In this document: piece after piece, positions 1 through 11,142 of the stretch
How positions within the stretch are numbered: position 1 is the stretch's first letter
How the letters are laid out: each line of letters starts with the position of its first letter
Origin: Halicephalobus mephisto
Lineage: Eukaryota; Nematoda; Chromadorea; Rhabditida; Panagrolaimidae
Assembly: GCA_009193035.1 (NCBI GenBank)
Contig: SWDT01000033.1
Location: 288,185 to 352,184 of the forward strand
Reading direction: 5' to 3'
Length of the DNA stretch: 64,000 nucleotides
Notes under the pieces: model-generated
Seen by the model: the letters and a program-made list of their open reading frames with translations, nothing else
Told to the model about the DNA's origin: nothing
Databases searched by the model: none
Made by a program: the position numbers and the translations under genes

Positions 1-872
1 CATCGCCACTTGCAGCAGTTGTCTCAACGCCAGAAAGGTCAGTTTCATCTAGAACGAGATTTTACACGTCAAACTATCATAAGAAACAAAAATAAGCTTT
101 ATTGTGAAATCATTTCCACAAAAAGTTTCAGAATCTTTGATTTCGAAAGTCGATTCTGAAACTTTTGAGATTCTGGAAAACTCCAGAAGCTTCCACTGAA
201 TTCCTAAAGTTTTTGGAATTTTCCAATAGATCCTAGAAAATCCGAGAAGTTGTGGCATTTTTGAAAGAATTTGAAATTCTTCTATTGAATTTCGAAAGAT
301 TCTAGAACCTTCCACTATGTTATAAACCATTTCGAAGTTCCTATTGGATTCTCGGAACTTCAATTCTACTGAGTTCTAAAAACGTTTACGACATTTTTCT
401 CAAATTATCTAATTTTTCGATCTTTGAAGTACTTTTAATTCTTTCATTTTTATCATTTTTGATCAGAAATTTGAATAATTACTTTCGATTCTCGAAAATT
501 ATTACAATCTGTCTCAATTTTGGTTCAAGAAAGGTTAACCACGAAATGTCCTTGAAAACCATCGGCATGCCGCAGAACCGTCTTATTTTGTTACTTTTGT
601 TTCTCGCTAAACGCGACAATTTCGTGATAGAGATAGATTGCGGAAAATTCGGTCAGCCTATGCATTCCAAGGACCCAAACTGCAACGGAAACTAAACCGT
701 TTCATATTTAGACTTGAATCAAGAAAAATTAAAGTGTAATTTTAGGCAAATAAGAACAGCAAGAGGATCTACAACGAGAACCAATCCGGAGTCGGAACTC
801 TCAACAAAGAACAACAACTCGCCGCCGTCTCCTACAATCCCTACAGCTACTGGCCTTACTACGGTCGTGCTT
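1..872 (+). CDS. 3' end of an unidentified gene (partial)
   Basis: The first 37 bases end in a good donor (AAAG then GTCAGT), so they look like the end of an exon cut by the window edge. A matching acceptor (TTTTAG) lies at 740-745. From 746 a frame with strongly biased codons (AAC, AAG, CTC, GCC, TAC) runs to a TGA at 870-872 and ends in a Tyr/Pro-rich tail (YNPYSYWPYYGRA). A second frame is also open from the same join and runs to 953, giving a Ser/Thr/Pro-rich tail. The two cannot be separated without a transcript; I prefer the first on codon use. A Met-initiated, signal-peptide-like reading at 546-695 lies in the interval and could be an extra exon. No family recognised. Confidence 0.35.
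120..360. repeat. second dispersed repeat family (ATTCTAGAA/CTTCCA-rich)
   Basis: Stretches built from near-repeats of ATTCTAGAA, CTTCCA and GGAATTTTC occur here and again at about 19670-19830, 27830-27970, 30640-30770 and 33020-33150, mostly in introns or spacers. Individual copies are too degenerate for firm borders. Confidence 0.5.
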
Positions 873-953
873 GATCAGCTTGCTTCAACCCCAAACCTTG
901 CCAATGACATTCTCGATGTAATAATTGGTAGAATCAGATTTAATAATGTTTAG

Positions 954-1848
954 TTTAATTTGTTAAGTGAGAAAACCCGCACTTACTGCCTCTCAAGTGA
1001 TTTCATAAATAGAAATTAAAAAATCATTTTTATGACAATTATCAATTCACATATTTATAATTATCATTGATATATCAATTTCATAAAGTTATTCTAGAAA
1101 AATTTTAATTCTAAAGAAGATCAAATTCGGGATGTTTCTTGACTGTACAGCATTCCTTTTCCTCTTCCGTAAAAGCTAGGTTATTCTTTCATTTTCATAC
1201 CTGTTTTGTAGTTGGATTAATTTAGCATGGCAGTTAAGTGTGAAAATAATTTAAAAACAATTTTAAAACCAACACGAGCAGAAGAGGAGCAAACGTCGCC
1301 AGGGAGCAACTGTCGTTTCTCTTGTATTTTCCTAAAAACTACCTTCCGATATTTAAATTTTCTAATTTTTGCAATGAAAGAATCTAAAACTCATTCTAGT
1401 ACCATTTGACTCAGTCTATAATATGAGATAATTAATTTAGTTACTAATTATTCAGTTAAAAGATTTCGGAAATTGCGATCAGTAGGTGAAAAGTTTACTC
1501 AAGTGTTAAATCAATTCCCCACTTGGTAATGGAAAAACCAGAATTTTGAAGTTTAGGATGAAAAAAATAAAAATAATATCTGTAACAACTGTTAAAGTTT
1601 TTATTTTTGATGATTTACAAATTGGTAATTTTCAACTTTTCTCCTGATTACTTTAACGATTACCGAAATGACTTTAATTCGTTCAAAAGTACATAAATTT
1701 TGAAATAAACTGCTTCCGTTTTTTCATAAAACCATAAAAGTTCGGTTGTACAAAACCTAGTGAAAAGAGCAAATCGATATATGGCGCTTATCGGAAAACA
1801 AAAATGATTTTCAGCTTTTCTATTTCGAGAAAACTTATTCCTTGACCA
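954..1848. other. intergenic, no gene seen
   Basis: AT-rich stretch between the partial gene and the DUF1647 gene. I see only short open frames with poor codon use. It must hold the promoter of the downstream plus-strand gene. Confidence 0.5.
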
Positions 1849-2925
1849 ATGCCCAAGAAAATCAACAAATCAATACTTTTATTTTCTATATTATTAATTT
1901 CCATCGTTTATTTGCTGCTATTCAATGATCTCAAAAGTTCTGATTCGAGAGTTTTTCGTTCAAAATTCAGACATGCAGACAACGTTACGAGTTATTTCGT
2001 TTCACAAATAGCGGTTTTTTCTACAAAAAATGAAAATCCGAGCAATTTGAAAATCGAGGATTTGGCATTGGTTACAGCGTTTAATTTCAATGAAATCGAC
2101 AGAATTTCGTAAGTAAAAATTGATTTTTTTGAAAATGCTTTTTTAGAAAATGGTGTTTATTATTATCAAATTACGACGAAATCACTCAGAAATTCATCAA
2201 AGTTGTTGCTTATTTACTCGATAAAGATGAAAATAAGACACTAAAAGTAAAATTAGAAAAAGAATGTCCATTTTTGAAAATTGTAAACTTCAATTTCGAA
2301 AAATATCCGTTTTTCGTCAGGAATCAGGACGAGCAGAGATGGAAGCCGCTGATTTTAGCCCAAGTACTGACGGAAAATCGAGCTGCTTTGTGGTTTAATC
2401 CCGGGATTATCTTCAGGAAAAATAAAGAAACATTCAAAGTACGAGTACATTTTGATAATTAATAATTACTCATTTTAGGATCTGCTCAAAAGTATGGAAT
2501 CTTATTACTACACTTGTGGATTCAGAGTGTTCTCCACAACAAACAAGTCTTTATCTTCCTCGATCCACCCACAAATGAAAAAGCATTTTCTTATTGACAA
2601 ATCTATTCTGGAGCTTAATATGATATCTTCAGCTTCATTCCTCGTCGTCAGATCGCTTCCGTCGTTGACAGTACTGGAAGACATGGTTAGATGTTCTCTG
2701 ACCCGATCTTGCATGGAGTCTTCAAATTTAAAAGAAGTTAATTCTTCTCAAATAATCAGTTCCAAAAACTACCTCAGAAACGACGATTCTCTTTTGTCTC
2801 TTACTTTAGCTCAATGTAGTACCTCCTTGGGAAATTACCTAGGACCTTCAGAATCCATAGTAATCGACGAAGAAAAAGAATACGATTGGAAGAAACTAAA
2901 ACGACAATTCCCCGTCATAGACTAG
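1849..2925 (+). CDS. DUF1647 glycosyltransferase-like type II membrane protein
   Basis: Three exons: 1849-2108, 2147-2438 and 2479-2925, joined in phase at GT-AG borders, give a 332-aa protein. A hydrophobic segment near residues 8-25 follows a short basic start, as in a signal anchor of a Golgi type II protein. The core has the nematode DUF1647 pattern: an LALVTAFNFNE strand near residue 78, a central KVVAYLLDKDE strand and the RWKPLILAQVL/ALWFNPGI block. That family is expanded in nematodes and is related in fold to glycosyltransferases; substrate and activity are unknown. The usual acidic metal site after the A-x-W block is FNPG here, so catalysis is uncertain. It is convergent with the LENG1 gene, whose stop is 164 bp away. 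Confidence 0.8.
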
Positions 2926-3089
2926 ATCGAAAGTCCATAGCTTTACGTGTATTATTTTTGATTTTCTTATTTCTCATGAAAATAAAATTTCCAAAATTAC
3001 ACTAGAATATAAATTACGAAATCCTTCTACTCGTTATTTTATTCCTTGAGTCACTTCAAGTACAAACTCAGTAAGATCAACATATGAGA

Positions 3090-3891
3090 TCACTTCTTAA
3101 ATCTATTTTGTTTTGCAAACATAGGATTGAACTGATTATTGTAAGCTTGTTCTTGTTCTCGTTTCCTTGCCGTTTCTCTCGCTGCCTTTACCTCCGGATG
3201 TAGGAGGTCAAATTCCCTCATTTTTTCCATTTTTTCTCTTTCCAGTCTCTCCTGTCTCAATTTCGCAAGTTTAGCTTTCTTCTTTGCTTCATAATCAGAA
3301 TCCTCAGAAGACAGAGAAGAAGATCTACGACGACGTTTCTTCTTTTTTTCTTTTTTCTTCTTCGATTTTTCTTCCTTTTCTTTTTTCTTCTTGTCCTCAC
3401 TAGTTCCAGGTTTCTGTTTGTCCAAATAAGGCCTATCAATCTCCCTCTCATACCACGGTTTGTCAGGAGGATCACCAAATTTAATTTTAATTCCTAAAAT
3501 CCCGAAATTAATAACATTCACAATAATCCCAAAACTTGCCCAATTTATGTTCCCGATCATCTAACTCCTTTTTCTTCTCTTTCTCAGCTTCTTTATTCGT
3601 GAGTTCATGATTCCTTAACCTCTCATCGCTAGCAAACAAATTAACATGACTTTTCCCATCTTCTCCAAGTTCCGGTTTTCCAGCCGAAACAAACTTGACC
3701 ATTCCATCTTCTTCATTACCATCCTTACTAGATTCCGCTCTAAGTCTCCTAATCCTATCCTCATTCTCAGCTATTCTGATTCTTTCCTGTCTCTCGGCTT
3801 CTTCCTCAGCTGCTTTCGCTTCATCCCTCCGAACTCTCGCCATATTCTCCTTCGTCCGAACATGCCATCTTTTTTTCGGCAAAATATTCAT
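3090..3891 (-). CDS. LENG1 homologue (CIR N-terminal domain protein)
   Basis: The start MNILPKKRWHVR, followed by KENMARVRRDEAKA, is the conserved N-terminus of leukocyte receptor cluster member 1 (LENG1), a CIR_N-domain nuclear protein found with splicing factors. Exon 1 is 3540-3891 and exon 2 is 3493-3090, giving 251 aa. The middle is a long charged coiled coil with poly-Lys/Arg runs and an RS-like stretch (RRRRSSSLSSEDSD); the end is KQNRFKK. The only join that keeps frame uses a GC donor (G then GCAAGT) with a TTTTAG acceptor, a GC-AG intron. It lies 263 bp downstream of the RalGAP-alpha stop on the same strand, with AATAAA-type signals in the gap, consistent with a downstream operon gene. 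Confidence 0.85.
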
Positions 3892-4153
3892 CCAAAAACA
3901 AATCACTAAACTTATAAATTCTCTTGAAAAGTATTTTATCGATTTCAACAACTTTATTTTCAAATATTCTCAAATATAATTTATTCTTCGTTCCTTTCAT
4001 TGATATGGTTCGTTGTTGCTGATCATCCCAATAAATTGTACAAAAATATAAGTGAATTTTTTTGGGTAAGTGAATAGGATCAAGGCACTTTGCAAATTCA
4101 CATCACATAATTAAAAAAATTTAAAAATAATCATACTTCCCGAAAATTATGTC

Positions 4154-7100
4154 TCAAGATCTCATATAAGGAACATAAAGTTGAGTAATAGCTTCAGCCA
4201 TGGGCATTTCAGCTAGATGACTTCTAGCTTGTTCAAAAACTTTTTCTCGAAGTTTGTTCGGTCTATCACATTCCTGTTGAGTTAGTCTGTACGCTCTACT
4301 TGCATTGATCACGGTGTCTCTTACAAGACTCGCTATCTGTTTCGTATGAATGTAAACTCCATCGAACAATGGACCAAATTCAAGAAGGGGATTTTGAGTC
4401 TCAACATGGACTCTAATAAGAACCGGGGAAACTGGATAAAGGACAATCAGAACGTCACAGAATCTGGTTGCAATCATTTCTCTTCTGTAACCTCGTTTAG
4501 GATTCTCACACCAAACAACGTGAACTTCGTCATTCCCGATGTGTTTCATTTTAGCATTAGCATCACCTAGAACACCACTGATATATGGTTCTTTCCAAAA
4601 AAAACCCACCCGCTATCATAGTTGAAACATGATAAATCAATTCTGTATCAGCTGTAGCATAATAAGGAGCCGTTTGTCCCGATGGAAGACCTCCAGCATA
4701 TCCAAGATGATTCGGTCCAATAGTCACTGGCCATCCAAGACCTTCAACAAAGTAATTAAAGTGACTCGATCCAGACGAATTTGAAAGAATAGAATTCTTA
4801 TCTTCTTGACCATCTCCAACATAAATCACAGCTACCTTGTGAACTTCTCTCGAAAAAGTAGAGTCCAAATGACGTAATTCCCTTGGAAATTGAGCAGGAG
4901 CAGAATGAACTAATTTCAACATCTGGAAATCAGCAGCAAACTTTCTCCAACTTCTCATTGGATTAAATTCAGGTTCTCTCTCCTTATTTATTTCTCCATT
5001 AATCTTAACTGGCTTTCTATTTGCTCTCCTGATAAAAGCCAACATATCCATAGTAGCTTGAGCTTGTGCAGATCTTTCTGTCGCTGACATAGCTGTATTA
5101 AAAGAAGGCAGATCTTGGAATGGATCAATAAGTTCCTTCTGAACAAACTGAGATGGTTTTCTTTGATTCTTTTTTCTACATTCTTCAAATTGAGCATGAC
5201 TTCTAGAAGCCAACGATTTCAACCAGTTATTTCCATGACAAGGTGTTGTTGAAAGACCAGATTCTCTTTTTATCGACCATCCATGTCTTCCAACAACTGT
5301 CCTTGTCGTCATATTCACTGAACTCTCCATTGCTTTCAATGCTGGAGGTTTTTGAAAACTAAAAACTCAATTTCAATATTAAAAAACTAAAAAATATCTA
5401 CCTAATCAATCCTCCCGGAGTTTTTATAAATACTGTCGATTTCAAATAAGCTTTCAACTGTTCCTGATCCATCGCTGACAACGGTCTTTCAATAGAATTC
5501 CATTGAGTAATCTGGAATCCCGGCAAAGGATATTGCATTGCCAAAGTCACTAATAACCCTTCCAAAAAAACATCAGATTCCTGATTGAATAATTTCAATA
5601 AAAATTTCCATGATTTCGGTTTTTCTCCAATAGCCAAAGAACATAGTTGCCATTTCAAATCATTAAAAACTTTCGCATCTTTAGGCGATTGACAACTAAT
5701 TTCCAAAGCTTCTACCAATCTCTTTTGAAATCCCAATCTAATCGAAGACATCAGATTAGAACAAAGAATCGGCATTAATTGACTTGCTGAATGGGGATGT
5801 GTAGATGTAACTCTCAAAAGATTATCAAACAACTGAGCATCTCCTCTTTCCAGAATCAAAATCGAAAGAGCATTCACACATAACGTCAAAGAAGGAATAT
5901 CTATTTCAATTTGACGATTTGCAAGAATTTCTAGGAGGATTTTCTCGGCTTCCGGATGATCCAAAGCCAACAAAGCTGCTACTCTTACTGCTTTACTTGA
6001 CAATTCCGAATTTCTTACCAAACGCTGTAAACCCAATCAAAATTAACAAAAATCAACTTCTAATACGTCCTACCTGTAAAGCTTCAATCGTAGGATTAGC
6101 CAATATCGCTGAATCTTCAATTCCCATTGCTGGTAACTGTTCCAAAACAATTGGGCTTACATCTGCTTTCAAACAATCTATAACATGCCAAAGAATTTGA
6201 GCTCTTTGATCTGATGGAGGATCCGCTTTGATCAATACCGAACAAAGTGCTGGAATAGCGTGGGGTTGTTGTGCCACGTTCAATCTCAATAATTTCTCCG
6301 CTAACCAATGAACCAATTTTTGTGCACATCCTATTCCCAAAAGCGTATCAATAGTCCTAGAAATTGTTTGAACAGCTTGTTGAGAATGTTGTGGATCTGC
6401 TGGATCAACCAAATTTACTATTCTCGTCCATACTCGAAGCCAATTAATCGTATTTCCCGTCGACTAAAAATTCAGATAAATATATTCAAAAAATAAAATT
6501 ATTTCAAAATTTTCAAATACACCTGTCTTCAAAAAACGAACCTGAACAACAGACTGCATCTCTTTATCGCTTCCACCAGTGCTTTGTTCAATAATTGTCT
6601 CTTCATCCGACGTTCCATATATATTATTATTATTGTTCCCATTCCCACTACTTGTATCACTCGATTTATCACTTCTTGAACTTGCTAATCTTCTTCCATG
6701 TCCTTCAAGCGGTGGATTTACAACATTATCATCTTTCTCATGAATATCAATTGCAAACAAATTCAAAATTAGTGCTCTTGTGACATTATCTACAACTTTC
6801 GACCATTGTTGAATCATTTGTTGCCAAATACCATTTTTAAAGACTAGCCAAATATCATCCCACATCTTATCATCAACATCTATTTCTCTGATTGCTCGAA
6901 TAAACACACAAATAGAAAGTAATGTATTCGTAAATCCTCCTGCTGTAGCTCTTCCAAAAGCATCTGATCGACTACAGCACAATGTAACAGCTTCGGTAAT
7001 TCTTTTGATCAACTCACTCCAAACTCTTTTTGATAACGGTCTCGGAAGTGAATGACAACTTGGATTAGCTAGGTCTCTCGTAATCTGGAGAATTGCATGA

Positions 7101-8454
7101 GTAACACTCACAGCAGCAGAGAGTCTATCTCCACTAGATGCCAAGTAAGGGCTTTGGAAGAATCCCGTGAAAATATGAATAAGTAACAAAGATGAGGCTT
7201 CCGGGGTCACTGCATTCGACTCCACAAATGGAGGAAATTCCAATTGAAGAATCCAATTTCTAATGACAAAAAGAACTTTGTGAATAACATTCGAACAAGC
7301 CAAAGGCAATTGCATAGATTCTCTCATCAGAGTTAGAAGAGTGTTGATTGCCTTCTGAGATGAAAACAATGCTTGTCTACAATTACCAATCATTAACAAT
7401 CAAAATGTTCACATGAGTACTCTTACCTAAAAACAAGCAATCCCGGAGCTGGGTTCTCAATCATACTAGAAGCAGCAATGTTCGTCATCCACCTAATTAA
7501 CCAATATCTCGCAATAACCACCGGATCCGCTGTATCCATCATTTCTCCAAGTTCTTCACTTCCTTCCCAACCTTCAAAAACATCAACCCCATTTTCCTCC
7601 ATGTCCGGAAATACCTGGTAAATGTAGAGGACAATAACTCTATCAAGAAGGAATTTCGCACAATCCAATTGTTTCGACTCATCATTCCATTCAATCTTCA
7701 CAGTTTCTCGATGGATATATTCGAGAAATTTATCAAGATAGACCTGCAATAACTGAGCTCTTTCCCTTATTGATGCTTGTCCATTAGCTTGAGTATTCAA
7801 CAAAATTGGAGTTTTCCTGATCGGACCAGGATTGAAGCCAGGGACATCTGTTCTTCCATTGGTCTTCCTAAGTCCATAATAACTTTCGCAATAATCTTGA
7901 AGAACTCGTTCTGTTACACTTCCATCATGCAGGGGGAAATAAGGAAGAAGACATTGGAATACTCGATCTAGATCTCGATTGGTGTTGTTGAACGCTGCTA
8001 GAGATTGATACCAAAGGATGAACAATCGAATTCCAATCTTCCTCACTGCTACTAGATTAGACGGTAGTAGAGCTCTTTTTAAAATACTTTCAATTGCATT
8101 CCTCTGCCACCCTGAAAGAAATCCATATACAGTCACTTCAGAAAACTATAACAACTCACCTTTACCAACGAGTTCTGGAGCTAAACATAATATCTGTTCC
8201 AACGTAGTCAAAGCTAATTCAACGTCAGTAACATTAGATCCATCGACAGCACTTTCTGCTTGGAGTAACAACGCATCAACAAGATGAAAAGTTTCAAAAG
8301 AATATTCATCTACCAATTGTCTCTTCTCCTGAACACATAGATTCTCCAAAGCTAGTTTAAAGTGCTTAGCTCTTGATGACGGATCTCTGTTTAAGTCGCT
8401 GAATCTCTGAAGACTAGTCTGAACATCTGAAGCCTTGGGTTTTCTCGCGAACAT
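4154..8454 (-). CDS. hgap-1: RalGAP alpha subunit (RALGAPA1/2-like, tuberin-type GAP)
   Basis: Seven exons: 8454-8160, 8111-7427, 7376-6542, 6463-6074, 6024-5402, 5358-4610 and 4566-4154, all in phase, give 1329 aa. The MFARKP start resembles the MFSKKP start of human RALGAPA1. Helical repeats fill most of the length. The C-terminal Rap/Ran-GAP domain starts near residue 1130 (FVEGLGWPV, NHLGYAGGL) and contains HIGND with His1201 and Asn1204, matching the Asn-thumb site of this GAP family. The product would be the catalytic half of the RalGAP heterodimer that inactivates Ral GTPases and restrains TORC1 signalling. Exon 7 begins after a 43-nt intron; frame shadows around 4563-4610 are intron read-through. 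An upstream non-ATG extension was rejected. It sits 259 bp downstream of MLST8. The C. elegans name is inferred by homology. Confidence 0.9.
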
Positions 8455-8712
8455 TGTCAGCCGCCGTTCGGCTTTTTTGGCAGTGACAACCCGAGAAAAC
8501 TTTCTCGATGGATCTGTTGCTGAATCTGTCGATTTCTTCATTACCAATAAAACAAATATCAAAGATAAGAAAGAGGAAAACAACCTCTTAAATTTCAATC
8601 TCTCTCACAACAGAATGTTTATCAATTATTCTACATTTCTTTTTCTAAATTTTTTCATACCCGTTGAAATTTTCGGAGGAATGATGAATGTGCAAATGAC
8701 TCATTACAAAAA

Positions 8713-10086
8713 CTAAGGAATATTTCCATTGTCATAAAGAGCCATGGCTGTGATTCCTTTCATGTGCCCTGCAAACTTGGCTGTTGCGCCATTTTTAATA
8801 GAGCTGAGATCAAAGCTCCTGGCAGCACCGTCGCTTCCTGCAGTGAATAAAGTTCTTGAGCTCTTGCTGAAAGCAAGACCCCAGATCCACTTCATATTAA
8901 TCTGTCCGTTGTCGTCGAAATCTTGGACATTTTCTCTCAAAGGTAGAGAGTTCTTACTTGACACCTAAAAATTAATTCCAGATATGAAACTCATATATCA
9001 ACTCACGTCGAGATCCCAAATCTTGGGTGTGTCATCTCCCGCACTGGTAGCTAGCATTTTTCCGTCGTGGGAAAATTTACACTTTAATCCGTATAAAGCA
9101 TGAGGCTTGAACTTGACTACAGGAGTCGTTCGGTGATCTGCCTGGATATGAGTTGGACTAGGAGCGGGACCAAACGCCTTGAGCTCAGTTTCGTCGTAAC
9201 TATTTCCCTCATTCAGCATTGACTCTTGGAGATTGTTGTAAAGAAAACACGAGCCTTTGTTGGTGATGGCCGCGACTTGTTTTCCGTCCTGATCAATATC
9301 TAGATCAACGATGAACTCTGTGTAGTTGAGTTCCGTCATGAGGGAGTCGTCGCGGTTCGTTCGAATGTCCCAAATGTAGATCCCGCCAGTAGAATCAGCA
9401 ACGAGCAATTCCCTCTGGTTCGGATGCAAAACAATTGAATTCACACTCGATTGAAGCTGCAAATGATCGTTTTCAATACAAATGAGACCAAGAACAAATC
9501 AAGTTCGAAAAACAATAAAACTTGTTGGTAGAAATAAAAGCAAACCTGTAAAATTCTTTGGCACATCACAGTACTCGCTCGAAGATCCCAAACTTTGGCT
9601 GTACTCTCTTCTCCACCAGTGTACATCCAGGTTCCTTCTCTGTTGAACCCGATGGTGGAAACATTGCGTTCATGGACGTTGAAGACGTGTAACGGCTGAG
9701 TCAGATGATTCATATCGTAGAGTCTCATCCATTGGTATCCTCCAAGAACCATTTGCAAATGCTGATCTCCCATCGAAGACAAGGAAATACAATTGACTTG
9801 GCTTTCCTGAAAAATAAATACCAGATCAGACCACAGAAATGAAGATGGGGGCAATGTTTATATATGAAAGCTTAACAGAAATCAATTATTAATAGTTCCA
9901 TGTAAATTTCATATATCAAACTCATCAGGAAGTGAATAAAAAACAAAGAGTAGTTTAGAATGAATCAACTCGAATCCAACTCACCTTAATGACGGGAATA
10001 CTATCTACCTGCCGGTGATCAAGAGGATCCCAAACTCGGACCGATTCATCGTGGGCAGCTGTCACCAAAACGGAACGAGGACCCAT
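8713..10086 (-). CDS. mlst-8: MLST8/LST8, WD40 subunit of TOR complexes
   Basis: Four exons: 10086-9985, 9806-9546, 9456-9007 and 8964-8713, all phase 0, give 354 aa. The sequence follows LST8 throughout: VLVTAAHDESVRVWD at the start, RNVSTIGFNREGTWMYTGG with AKVWDLR in the third repeat, VNSIVLHPNQRELLVAD with IYIWD next, then LKCKFSHDGKMLATSAGDD and WIWGLAF near the end. Seven WD blades are expected. LST8 binds the TOR kinase domain and is part of TORC1 and TORC2. At 354 aa it is longer than the human protein (326 aa); extra residues lie around GNSYDETELKAFGPAPSPTH. It is the first gene of the tight minus-strand series with RalGAP-alpha and LENG1. Confidence 0.93.
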
Positions 10087-10319
10087 TGATGGAGACATAC
10101 GTGGCAGTTAGTAAGAATTGTTTTCAAATTTGCGCACCCAAGTGGACAAGCTTTCTCAACTTAGCGCTTTCAATCGTCGACGACCGCGTGGACACTCCGC
10201 TGTCCGGTTCGCGTCAAGAGCGGAAAAGAATCAAGTTCAACATTTCCAGTGACAGATCAGCGGGGATTGGGAAAGGAAAAGGTGGATGGGAGGATTAATT
10301 AGGAAATCAATTAGAAGAA

Positions 10320-10600
10320 TCTTGAATAGTGGTTGGGGAATTCAAAAATAAAGATTTCTTCGCCACTATCGGAAATTGTTTTCAATGAAATTTGCTCTTA
10401 TAGACATCGTGGATAGTGTCTGGAAAATCACCATTTTATACAATATTCACCATTATTTTCGGGGAAATCTTAAATTTTGCATTTTCTAGGCACTATCCAA
10501 GATTGTGTCTAATGGAAATTTCTCATTGTGGATATCATGGATAATGCCAAGAAAATCCTGCTTTTCCAATTTCCTGGACACTATCCATGATTGTTTCAAT
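10320..10600. repeat. palindromic repeat cluster upstream of mlst-8
   Basis: Copies of the GGATAGTGTC...GACACTATCC unit at about 10409-10507 and 10545-10592, plus degenerate neighbours. They are the same family as copies throughout the window and lie between mlst-8 and hlh-2. No gene is seen from 10320 to 11142. Confidence 0.7.
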
Positions 10601-11142
10601 GGGAAATTAAAATTCACTTCAAATCACATTCCGAATTCATGAATTTCGATGTGCTTCCAACTATTTTGAACTAATTTCCGATGAATAAGTGGTTTATTTA
10701 TTTCACATTTCAATTTCAAACAGCTCGAGTTGTTTTTTAAACCCCAAACCACTTTCCTTCGATTACCTTTTACTAAAAAACCCGCAAAAACAGCTTACAC
10801 AGCTGCACATCCGTCGGCTGCTTTGATGATAGTCAATTCCTTATGATGATAGATACTTAAGAAAAATATAACCCCAAATACCCCATCAACATTAATTTCC
10901 AGTGTAAAAACTATTATATCTGTCAATGAAAAATCAAAACAATACTTTTCAAAGAAATCACACTAACTTCAGCTTTGACAAAAATACGACAGTATTTACA
11001 AAAAGATTTTAAATTGTCGGAAAATGTCAAAAGTCGTGATTGGTTGGAAATTAATTTTGAGTAAAAATTAAAATTTAAAGCATTCGGGATGATAGTTGTT
11101 TTCTCCGAAGAAAGGCTTGGAGGTTGGAAAATCTGTTTCTGT

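Larger units (their letters stand above)
3090..10086 (-). other. candidate operon: MLST8 - RalGAP-alpha - LENG1
   Basis: Three same-strand genes are separated, stop to ATG, by 259 and 263 bp, while other gaps in the window are usually larger. Nematode operons carry downstream genes about 100 bp after the poly(A) site, trans-spliced to a second leader. Both gaps contain acceptor-like AG sites after T-rich runs. This is inference from spacing; I see no direct proof of a U-rich element or SL2 use. Confidence 0.5.

Noticed and set aside
8455..8598. N-terminal extension of RalGAP-alpha
   Set aside because: Starts from a non-ATG codon and the MFARKP start matches the family.
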